64,000 nt of DNA, taken from NCBI RefSeq assembly GCF_002097715.1, contig NZ_CP020738.1, positions 124,001 to 188,000 of the forward strand, given 5' to 3'. Both the position numbers and the translations under genes were made by a program. The DNA comes from Burkholderia ubonensis subsp. mesacidophila (GTDB lineage: Bacteria; Pseudomonadota; Gammaproteobacteria; Burkholderiales; Burkholderiaceae). The notes below the pieces were generated by a model that saw only the letters and a program-made list of their open reading frames with translations, did not search any database and was not told the origin of the DNA. Below, piece after piece: positions 32,644 through 42,200 of the stretch; within the stretch, counting starts at the first letter, position 1, and each line of letters starts with the position of its first letter.

Positions 32644-34776
32644 ATGCACACCCGCTTCGACTTTGGTGAATCCCCCACCGCGCTGGCCAGGCAGCTCGAA
32701 CATTATCTCGACGCGTATCCCAACGAAACGCGCTCGTTGCTCGGCCTGTCGGCCGGCACCGCGATCGGCGTCGAGGTGCTCGACAAGGAGTTGCCGGTCA
32801 AGCTCGAGCAGCACACGCATGCGGCAACGCTGCGCATCGGCCGCCGCGACGCGCAGCGCGTGATGGCCTATACGCGCAGCTGCAACTGGGCGAACGGCAT
32901 CGTGCTGGTGCCGACGCTGGCGCGTCTGGTATTTGCCGGCGCGTTCCGCGGCCTGCGGGCCGGGACGCCGCGTGCGATGCGCGCGTTCGCGATGTCCCGC
33001 CGGTCCGACCCGACCCGCAACCTGGGGGTGCTGTGGGGCGCCTTCAACCTGTTGAGCCTGGCCGGCTGGCTGACCCTCGATCGCGGCGACGAAGACGCCG
33101 AATATGCGCTCACCCCGGCCGGCGAATATGTCGTCGCGTGCGTCGAGCGCACCCGGCCGCTGTTCGAGCAGCTGGCGAATGCCACGTCGGTGCTCCAGCA
33201 TCTGCACGCGCTGTGCCATCGAAAACGCGCGGCGGCCGACGACAGCGTGCTGTATGCGCAGCTCGCGCGGATCTGCGTCGCGGGGTGGCCGGAGCTGCCG
33301 GCCCCGGCGAGCGATCTGGAGCGCCAGGTGAATGGACAGCTGCGCACGGCGATGGACGGCCTGCTGCTCGGTCCGACCTGGGTCGCGCTCGATATGCCGG
33401 TGTTCGACAAGCAGCCGGATGGCCAGTATTCGCAGTCGGCGCCCGGCATCTTCGAGAAGCTCGACGAGCAGCCCGGCGGGGTCGCGGTCGGCGCGTGGTC
33501 GCATGCGGACCCGGTCGTCCTGCACGCGGCGTGGTCGCTGATGTGCAAGTTCGGCATGGCGGAAATCGATCGGGAAAAGGTGCGCCTCACCGAGTCGGGC
33601 CGGATTCACCGGCCGATCGCCGCCCCTTACGCGGGGCTGCCCGCGTCCTACCTGCGTTCGTACGCGCTCCTCGACGAACTCCTGTTCGGCAATCCCGATC
33701 CGCTCGACATCGACAGCGACGGCCACATCGATCGCGTGATGAACGTGTATGCGTCGAGCGGCGCCGGGTCGGGGCCGGCGTCGCAGGAAATCACGACGAA
33801 AATCCTGCACAAGCTGTTCGACGACACGCCGCTCGATCGCCAGCCGGCCGGCATCGCCGACATGGGCTGCGGCGACGGCAGCGCGGTGAAGCGCCTGGCC
33901 GAGTACGTCATCCACTCGACGCGGCGCGGCCGGCACCTCGCGGACTATCCGCTGCTCGTGATCGGCGCGGACTACAACGAATCCGCGCGAGGCCGGGCCG
34001 CCGCCACCCTGTCCGCGCTGAAGGACATACCCGGCGTCCAGGTGCGCGTGATCGCCGCCGACATTTCCCAGCCCGACCGCTACGACGAAGCGGTGGCCGA
34101 AAGCGGCCTGACCGTCCGGCAGCCGGACGGCAGCGTGCGCCCGGTGCGGCTGAGCGACCTGTTGCATACCTTCATGTTCCTGGTCCACAACCGCCGGCTG
34201 AGCATCCGGCGCGAGGACGCCGCCGAAGCGATACTCGAGCGCCACCTGCGCACCGTCGATCGGTCCCGCCTGCGCATGGTCGTCGACCAGTACTATCCGG
34301 GCCGCCTGACGGTGTCGGACCAGGCCGAATACCCGATTGCGCCCGACGAGATCAAGCGTGCGTTCAAGGTCGCGTACAGCGATGCGGAAGGGCTCGTGCC
34401 CGGCTACGTGGCGGCGGCGGACCTGATCGATTTCCTGACCCGCTGGAAGCGCCATGCGAAGCACGGCTTTCTCATCGTCGAAGGCCATAGCCCGTGGGCG
34501 GAAAACCTCTGCGCGAACGCGCAGGGCGGACCGGACACGTGGTTGCGCACCGAGCAGCTGCCGTCGGTGTTCAACTGGGGCATGCATTTCGTGTCGCGCC
34601 AGTTCATGGCGCCGTTCAATGAATTCATGCTCGCGCTGACGCTGGCCGGCCTGCGTCCCGACAGCCCGATCTACGGGCGGATTCATCCGGAGGGGTTCCC
34701 GGGGCCGGATTTGCTGAGCGACTATCGCTTTTTCAGCATTGCAAATTACGTGGCCGATATCGGGATGAATCGCTAG
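32644..34776 (+). CDS. hmqG: SAM-dependent methyltransferase for the quinolone 3-methyl group
   Basis: 710 residues, long for a single methyltransferase. SAM motif I is GIADMGCGDGSAVKRL at about 400, with a conventional class I domain continuing to the C-terminus. The N-terminal 380 residues form a separate domain of unclear role, possibly acceptor recognition or a winged-helix-like dimerisation region. It is the last hmq gene. In Burkholderia HMAQs the ring carries a 3-methyl group that Pseudomonas HAQs lack, and hmqG is the gene assigned to it. ATG 32644 is preferred; a GTG 15 bp earlier overlaps the hmqF stop. Confidence 0.85.
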   Translation: MHTRFDFGESPTALARQLEHYLDAYPNETRSLLGLSAGTAIGVEVLDKELPVKLEQHTHAATLRIGRRDAQRVMAYTRSCNWANGIVLVPTLARLVFAGAFRGLRAGTPRAMRAFAMSRRSDPTRNLGVLWGAFNLLSLAGWLTLDRGDEDAEYALTPAGEYVVACVERTRPLFEQLANATSVLQHLHALCHRKRAAADDSVLYAQLARICVAGWPELPAPASDLERQVNGQLRTAMDGLLLGPTWVALDMPVFDKQPDGQYSQSAPGIFEKLDEQPGGVAVGAWSHADPVVLHAAWSLMCKFGMAEIDREKVRLTESGRIHRPIAAPYAGLPASYLRSYALLDELLFGNPDPLDIDSDGHIDRVMNVYASSGAGSGPASQEITTKILHKLFDDTPLDRQPAGIADMGCGDGSAVKRLAEYVIHSTRRGRHLADYPLLVIGADYNESARGRAAATLSALKDIPGVQVRVIAADISQPDRYDEAVAESGLTVRQPDGSVRPVRLSDLLHTFMFLVHNRRLSIRREDAAEAILERHLRTVDRSRLRMVVDQYYPGRLTVSDQAEYPIAPDEIKRAFKVAYSDAEGLVPGYVAAADLIDFLTRWKRHAKHGFLIVEGHSPWAENLCANAQGGPDTWLRTEQLPSVFNWGMHFVSRQFMAPFNEFMLALTLAGLRPDSPIYGRIHPEGFPGPDLLSDYRFFSIANYVADIGMNR

Positions 34777-34879
34777 GCGCGGTCGCGGCCGGTGTCGCGC
34801 ATGTCCCGTCATTCGGTGGCAGACGCGCGCCGGCGCGCGCTCTACGATGGATCGGATCGAACCCATCCGCGAGGACATC

Positions 34880-35614
34880 GTGAACCGGCCCATCCCGAAG
34901 ACGCTTCATCAGATCTGGTATCAGGGCGAGCATGCGCTGCCCGACAAGTACCGGCGCTACCACGCGTCGTGGCGGCGCCATCATCCCGACTGGACGCTGC
35001 GCGTGTGGGATGCGCACACGCTGCGCGAGCACGTGGCCACGCACCAGCGCTGGTTCCTGCCGCGCTACGACGCGTTCGCGCACGACATCCAGCGCATCGA
35101 CAGCGCGCGCTACTGCGTGCTCGATACGTTAGGCGGCCTGTATGCCGACATGGACATCGAAAGCCTGCGGCCGGTCGACGCGCTGCTCGACGGCCGCGAG
35201 CTCGTGCTGTCGGCCACGCGCGGCTACAACAATGCGCTGATCGGCAGCGCACCCGGCCATCCGCTGTGGCATGCCGTGCACGACGCGCTGCGCGACGGCG
35301 CGACCGCGCAGCTCGACGACCTGCCGGCGCGCATGCGCGCGAGCGCGGCGGTGCAGATCGCGGCGACGACGGGGCCGCGCTTCTTCACGATGTGCATCGA
35401 ACGCAGCGGCGTGGCCGCGTGGCCGACGACGCTGTGCTGCCCCGGCGACTATTTCGAGCCGGAGGCTGCATCCGCGCAGGCGGCGGCCGACGCGGGCGCG
35501 TACGGCCGTCACGACATGGATCTGAACTGGCAGCCGCCGCACGTGCGGCTGCTGTCGCGGTTCACGCGCGCGGTGTTCGCGGCGCAGGCCAGGATGCGCG
35601 GCGCGCGCCGCTGA
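34880..35614 (+). CDS. GT32-type glycosyltransferase
   Basis: 244 residues with the glycosyltransferase DXD sugar-binding region: IPKTLHQIWYQGE at the N-terminus, RYCVLDTLGGLYADMDIE with the DMD metal-binding motif, and a later HDMDLNW. The family transfers hexoses or hexosamines from nucleotide sugars, in the cytosol or at the inner membrane. GTG 34880 follows GAGGA and starts directly before the domain; ATG 34847 is an alternative. It sits between hmqG and the convergent NRPS operon and is read with hmq. Glycosylated lipopeptides such as occidiofungin have a GT in the cluster, so the acceptor may be the NRPS product, but a cell-surface target is equally possible. Confidence 0.75.
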   Translation: MNRPIPKTLHQIWYQGEHALPDKYRRYHASWRRHHPDWTLRVWDAHTLREHVATHQRWFLPRYDAFAHDIQRIDSARYCVLDTLGGLYADMDIESLRPVDALLDGRELVLSATRGYNNALIGSAPGHPLWHAVHDALRDGATAQLDDLPARMRASAAVQIAATTGPRFFTMCIERSGVAAWPTTLCCPGDYFEPEAASAQAAADAGAYGRHDMDLNWQPPHVRLLSRFTRAVFAAQARMRGARR

Positions 35615-35635
35615 ACGCGCGGGCGCGGCCTGTGA

Positions 35636-35659
35636 AGCCGGCGCCCGCGGGCGCCGGCT
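35636..35659. terminator. Perfect GC palindrome between convergent genes
   Basis: A 24-bp fully self-complementary sequence with half-site AGCCGGCGCCCG, placed between the stops of the glycosyltransferase (35614) and the aspartyl hydroxylase (35663). There is no T-tract on either strand. Position and symmetry suggest a bidirectional transcription barrier for the hmq-side and NRPS operons. Confidence 0.6.
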
Positions 35660-35662
35660 CGC

Positions 35663-36187
35663 TCAGTAGGTATAGAACTCGGCGGGGAACGTGACGGCGC
35701 GCGACGGATCGCGCTTGAAATCGAACAGCAGCACGACCCGCGTCTTCGTGCCGCGATTCCATGCTTCGTGCTCGGTGGTGTCGTCGAACACGAGGCACGA
35801 GCCGGCGCTCCAGCTGCGCACGTCCGGGCCGACGCGGATCGCGCAGTTCTCGGACGGCTTCAGGCCGATATGGCAGCGCAGCACTTCGTTCGTGTAGCCG
35901 TAGTGCGGGCCGATGTAGGTGCCCGGCGCGAGCGACGAGAAGCCGGCGTTCACGAGGCCCGGCACCGTCTCCAGCAGGCGCGTCGTCTCCGGGCACAGCA
36001 GGCAGTTCTGCTCGACGCGCTGTTCGGCCTTGATGAGCGGAAAGACCGTCCAGTTGCCGTCGTAGATGTTCGTCTCGGGCCACTTGACGAAGGCGGCCTG
36101 CGCGAGCTCGTCGAGCTCGCGCAGGATGGTTTCCCAGCCCTGCGCGACAGCGTGGAGCGCAGGGAACTGCTCGGGCGGAAAGAACAT
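35663..36187 (-). CDS. Aspartyl/asparaginyl beta-hydroxylase-family dioxygenase
   Basis: 174 residues, the cupin-type catalytic core. Iron ligands appear as GPHYGYTNEVLRCHIGL (first His, plus the Arg/His that bind 2-oxoglutarate) and EHEAWN (second His); VVLLFDF closes the fold. Members (AspH, LpxO and NRPS-associated hydroxylases) use Fe(II), O2 and 2-oxoglutarate to beta-hydroxylate Asp/Asn residues or acyl chains. GAGGAG lies 8 nt before the ATG. It is the last gene of the minus-strand NRPS operon, 40 bp after the terminal NRPS gene, and is the best candidate tailoring enzyme in view. None of the visible A domains has an Asp/Asn code, so its substrate may be in unseen modules or elsewhere on the peptide. 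Confidence 0.82.
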   Translation of the reverse strand: MFFPPEQFPALHAVAQGWETILRELDELAQAAFVKWPETNIYDGNWTVFPLIKAEQRVEQNCLLCPETTRLLETVPGLVNAGFSSLAPGTYIGPHYGYTNEVLRCHIGLKPSENCAIRVGPDVRSWSAGSCLVFDDTTEHEAWNRGTKTRVVLLFDFKRDPSRAVTFPAEFYTY

Positions 36188-36226
36188 GGGCGTTGCTCCT
36201 CGGCGTTGAAAAAATGCATGAAAGGA

Positions 36227-39200
36227 TCAGCTTGCATCGGCGCGCGGCGCGGCATCGAGCACCGCGTCGATGCGTGCGGCGATCGCGTTGGCGAGCGGGG
36301 CCAGGTGCGCGCCGCGCGCCATGCTCAGGTGGTCGCCCGCCGCGCGATGGAGCGAGACGCCCGCCGACGTGTGCGCCGACCAGCCGAGATCCGCGCCGCC
36401 GCCGGCCGGATGCGCGCCGGCGTCGCTGATCCAGACGGCGACGGGCGTGCCGATCGGCGCGGGCGCCGGCCGGCCGGCGAGCGTCTTGTCGGCCGCGAGG
36501 TTCGCGCGGTACACGTCGACCATCCGCGCGATCCGGCTCGCGGGCACGTCGGGCGGCACGACGCCGCTTGCCCTGAGCCGCGCGGCGAACGCGTCGATCC
36601 GCTGCGCGTGCGTGAGCGGCGCGAGTGTCGCCGCGTCGATCCGCAGGTCGCGGCCGAGCGATTCGGCGAGCGCGGTCGTCATGTATTCGAGCAGGCCCGG
36701 CTCGTCGGCGGGCAGTTGCGCGGCGAACCCGGCATCGCTGACCGGCGGCGCGTCGAGCGCGACGACGAGGCGCGGCGTCGCGCCGTCGCGTTCGAGCGCG
36801 CGCGCGACCCACGCCGCGACGCTCGCGCCCCACGAATACCCGACGAGAATGAGCGGCGCGTTGGTTGCACCCGCCGCGCCCGCGTCGGCGAGCGCGCGCG
36901 CATGCGCGGCGGCGATCGCCTCGACGTCGGTGAGCGGCGTCGCGTGTTCGTCGAGCCCGGCCGCCTGCAGCCCGAGCACGCGATAGCGCGCGCCGAGGGC
37001 CGTGGCGAGCGGCACGAGCGACACGACGAGCCCGGAGATGTCGGGCAGCAGCGCGATCGTCGCGCGGTGCGCATGCGCGTCGCCGCCGAGCGGGATCACC
37101 GCGGCGCCGGACGCGATGTCCGCGCGCACGGGCGTCGCGTCGGGCGTGCTCGCCGCGGTTGCGGCGCGATCGACGGCCGCGGCGAGCGCTGCGATGCCCG
37201 CGTGCGAGAACAGCGTGGCGAGCGGCAGCGCGACGCCGAAGCGGCGCTCGATCTGCGCGACCAGCTTGACTGCGAGCAGCGAATCGCCGCCGAGCGTGAA
37301 GAAGTCCGCGTGCAGCGAGTCGACCGGATGGCCGAGCAGGTCCTCCCACAGCGCGCGCATCGCGGCTTCGGTCGGGCTGCCCGCGGCGTCGCGCGCGACG
37401 GCGCGGGCCTGCTCGGGCGCGGGCAGGCGGTCGCGGTCGAGCTTGCCGTTCGCGTTGACGGGCAGCGCGTCGATCGCGAGCACGCGTGCCGGCACGACGG
37501 CGGCGGGCAGGTGCGCGGCGAGATGCGCGCGCAGTACGTCGCTCGCGTCATGCGCGCCGACGTCGTCGGTCAGCACCGCGTAGGCGATCAGCTCCTGCCG
37601 GTCGTCCCCATGCGTGACGACGCGCGCGGCCGCCTGTCGAACCCACGGATGCGCCGCGAGGCACGCGTCGATCTCGGTCAGCTCGATCCGGATGCCGCGC
37701 AGCTTGACCTGCGCGTCGCGCCGGCCGAGGAAGTCGAGCGTGCCGTCGCGTCGCCAGCGGACCCGGTCGCCGGTTCGGTACAGCCGTTCGCCGTGTGCGA
37801 ACGGGTCCGGCACGAAGCGCGCGGCGGTGAGCCCGGCGCGGCCCAGGTAGCCGCGCGCGACGCCGGCGCCGCCGATGTACAGCTCGCCTTCGACGCCGAC
37901 GGGCGCGAGCGCGCCACGGGCGTCGAGCACGACGAGGCGGCTGCCCGCGATCGGCGCGCCGATCGGGACAGAGGCGGGGACAGATGCGGGCGCAGATGCG
38001 GGCATGGCGGCGGCCGGCGCGCGGCCGACGAACTGCAGGCTGGCCCAGACGGTCGCCTCGGTCGGGCCGTATTCGTTCGCGAGCGTGCACGCGGGGCCGT
38101 GCCGGTAGTGCGCATCGACGACGTTCGCGGTCAGCGTCTCGCCCGCGAGCACGACGACTTCGAGCGGCGCGAGCGACGCCGCGCACAGGTCCACCGCGAG
38201 CTTGTACAGCGACGGCACGCCGAGCCAGCCCGCGACGCGGCCGCGCTCGACCACGGCGGCGAGCGCACGCGGGTCGCGCGCGCCTTGCGCATCGGGGATG
38301 TGCAGCGTGCCGCCGCTCGCGAGCATCCAGAACAGCGTCGCGATCGAGCTGTCGAACGCGAGCGACGGCACGAGCAGCATGCTCGGGACCGGCGGGTACG
38401 CGGCGACGCGCGCGGCGGTCGACGCGGCGAGGCTGCGATGGCTGATCGCGACGCCCTTCGGCACGCCGGTCGAGCCGGACGTGAAGATCGCGTATGCCAG
38501 CGCGTCCGGATGCACGGGCGAATCGACCGGCGACGCGTCGCGCGCGGCGATGTCGGCTGCGTCGCGATCGACGAGCAGCATGGCGCGGGCCGCGTCGGCG
38601 AAGCGCGGCGCGAGCCCGGTGCGCGAGATCACGAGCGCGGGCTGCGCCTCGGCGAGGATCGTCGCCGCGCGCGCGGGCGGCTGCTCCGGATCGACCGGCA
38701 CGTACACGCCGCCCGCGCGCAGGATCGCGACGAGCGCGACCACGGCGTCGATCGAGCGTTCGAGCGCGACGGCGACGACGGTCTCGGGGCCGACGCCCAG
38801 CGCGCGCAACTGGCGCGCGAGCCGGTTCGCGGCGGCGTCGAGTTCGGCGTAGCCGAGCGTGCGATCGGCGGCGACGAGCGCCGGATGCTCGGGCGCGGCG
38901 AGCGCGTGTCGTGCGATCGCGTCGTGCACGAGCGGCGCATCGAGCCGCGCCGCGCGACGGTCGCCGAACGCGAGCAGCTGCGTGCGCGCCGCGTCGTCGA
39001 GGCCGTCGAGCCGGGCGAGCGGCGCGTCCGGCAGGCGCGCGATGTCGGCGTACAGCCGCCGCAGCCGCCCGCTCAGCGCGTCGATCGTCTCGCGGTCGAA
39101 CAGGTCCGCATCGTATTGCCAGTCGAGCCGCAGCCGGCCGGACGCCGTGTCCTCGTGCGCGAACAGCGTCAGCTCGAACTGCGCGGCCGTCTCGTCGTCG

Positions 39201-42200
39201 TCGAACGCGTCGATCTCGAGCCCCGGCAGCCGCAGCGCATGCTGCGGCGCGCTCTGCAGCACGAGCATCGCCTGGAACAGCGGCGTGCGGTCGAGCGTGC
39301 GCGCGTGGCCCGACGCGGCGACGATCGTCTCGAACGGCACGTCCTGCCATTCGAACGCGTCGAGCACGACGTCGCGCAGGCGGGCGAGCGCGTCGCGCGC
39401 GCTCGGCTCGCCGCGGAAGTCGCAGCGCAGCGGCAGCGTGTTCAGGAAGCAGCCGATCATGCGCTCGGCGTCGCGCGACGGCCGCTGCGCGATCGGGCTG
39501 CCGATCACGACTTCGTCCTGGGCGGCGTCGCGCGCGAGGAGCCATGCGTAGCCCGCGAGCAGCACGACGAACAGCGTCGTGTCGGCCTGCCGCGCGAGCG
39601 CGCGCAGCGCGGCCGTTTCGGCGGCGTCCAGCGTGAACGACACCTTGCCGCCCGCATGGCTGCGCTGTGCGCGCCGCGGCCGATCGGTCGCGAGCGCGAG
39701 GGCGTCGGGCGCGCCCGCGAGCCGCTGCCGCCAGCGCTCGAGCGCCGCGTCGAGGCGCGCGCCGGACGCCGCCGCGCGCTGGCGCGACGCGTAGTCGGCA
39801 TAGCCGAACGGCAGCGGTTCGAGCGGCGCGCCGTTCGCATAGCCATGCGCGAACTCGCGCGCGAACAGGCCGAGCGACCAGCCGTCGCAGACGATGTGAT
39901 GCATCGCGACGACCAGCAGCGCGTCGTGCGCGCCGAGCGTCAGCAGGCCGACGCGCAGCGGCGGCTCGGCGGCGAGATCGAAGCGCTCGAGCGCGAAGCG
40001 GCGGGCGGCGTCGCGCACGGCCGCGTCGTCCGCGCCCGCGAGATCGACGATGCGCAGTTCGGGGCGCCAGCCGGCGTGCACGCGCTGGCGCGGCGCGTCG
40101 CCTTCGAGCGCGAACGTCGTGCGCAGGCTGTCGTGCCGCGCGACGATCGCGTCGATCGCGCGCCGCGCGGCGGCGACGTCGAGCGGCCCGCGCAGGCGCA
40201 GCGCGGACGCGATGTGATAGAGCGCGCTGTCGCCGCCCGCGAGGCGGTCGAGGAACCAGAAGCGTTGCTGCGCGAACGACAGCGGGGCGGCGGGGCCGAT
40301 GGCGGGCGTTTGCGCAGTCGCGTGCGTCTGCGAGGCCGGGGCGGCGTGTGCGTCGTCGCGATCGCCCGGCGGTTGCGCGCTCGGCTGTTCGCCGGCCGGC
40401 TCGCCGATCGGGGCGGCCGCGTCGATTTCCGCCGCGAGGCCCTGCACGGTCGGATGGTCGAAGATCGTCCGCAGCCGCAGGTCGATCCCGTGTTCGTCGC
40501 GCAGCCGCGCAGCCACCTGCGTCGCGAGCAGCGAATGGCCGCCGAGCTCGAAGAAGTGGCCGGCGCGGCCCACGCGCGCGATACCGAGCACTTCCGCATA
40601 GACCGATGCGACCAGGTGCTCGGTCGCGCTCACCGCGTCGCGCGTGTCGCCGCCTGCCGGCTCCGCGACGGCGGCCGCCTGCTGCGCGGACGGCAGCGCG
40701 GCACGGTCGAGCTTGCCGTTCGGCGTGAGCGGCAGGCGGTCGAGCAGCAGCACGGTCGACGGCACCATGTGCGCGGGCAGGCGCTTTTGCAGATGCGCGC
40801 GCAACGTGCGCGGCAGGTCGTCGGTCTGGCGGAACGGCACGTTGAAGAAGCGCAGCAGGTCGGCGTCGGCGGACAGCGGGACGGTATGGGGGCCGGACAC
40901 ACGCGATACACCGGGCGCATTCGCCGTCGTCACGTGCAGCGCGGCGTGCGCAGCCTCAGTGGGTCCGACGAACGCATCGAACGCGCCGCGTGCGTCGCCC
41001 TCCGACCAGCGCAGCCGGCACGCAGCACCCGCCGCCGACGCAGCCGCATCGACGGCGGCAGGATCGACCGCATCGTCGTGCGCGGTCGTCGCGAACCCCT
41101 CGGGCAGCAGCGCGCCGTCGTCATCGGCGTCGAGCCACGCGAGGAACGCATTCGCCTGCGCGACGCGGGCATTCGGAATCCGCCGGACGACGATGCCCGC
41201 TTCCGCGCGCAGCGCGTCGTCGCACAGCGCGCGGAGGTCGGCCGTGGCTGCTGTCTCGACATCGCGCGGCGCAGCGCCCGCGCTTGCGTCGCCGCCTGTC
41301 TTCGTGATGACCGCGTCGTAGCGGTACGCCGCAAGCTCGTTGCCGCACGCGAAGTGCTTCAGCCGCACGTCGACGTCGGCCACATCGTCGCGCCGGCTGG
41401 CGAGCGCATCGAAGAACGCCGGATCGAACAGCAGCTCGGGCTCGTGCGCGACGAGCCGCTGCAATTGCGCGCGCAGCGTCGCGCGGTCGCGCGCGCTGTC
41501 GGGCCGGCGCAGCAGCTTCGTCGCGTGGAACTGGCGCAGCAGCGGCAGGCTGCGCAGGTCGCCGACGATCAGCCGGCCACCCGGCGCGAGATGGTCGAGC
41601 GCGCGTTCGATGACGCGCAGCGCATACGCGGCGTCGGGAAAGTACTGCGCGACCGAGTTGACGACGATCGTGTCGAAATCGCGATCGAGACCGTCGAGCG
41701 CGGCGGCTTCACGCTCGACGAGCGTCACCGTGCGCAGCCCGCGCCGCTCGACGACGCTGCCGAGCCGCGCGATCGCCTGCGCGGAGAAGTCGAGCCCGAC
41801 GTAGCGTTCGCACGACGCGGCGAGCGGCAGCAGCAGCATGCCGCTGCCGCAGCCGATCTCGAGCACGCGGCGCGTCGGCCGCTCGCGGATGCGCGCGAGC
41901 ATTTCGTCGCGCCACATCCGCATCTCGTCGCGCGGGATCGGCTCGCCGTCGTAGCTGTCGGTCCAGCCGACGATGTCGAGCAGCTCGTCGTCGGCCGCGT
42001 CGGCGCTGTAGATCATGTCGAAGCTGTCGCGCCAGCCGGGCGCGGCGTCGGACCCGGCGTCGGACCCGGCCGACGCCGCAGGTGCGCCGGCGTCGTCGGT
42101 GCGCGGCACCGCATACGCGGCGAGTTGCGCGGCGTCGCCCGCGCCCGTCACGACGATCGCGCAGTCGGCGACGGCCGGATGCTCGCGCAGCGCCGCCTCG

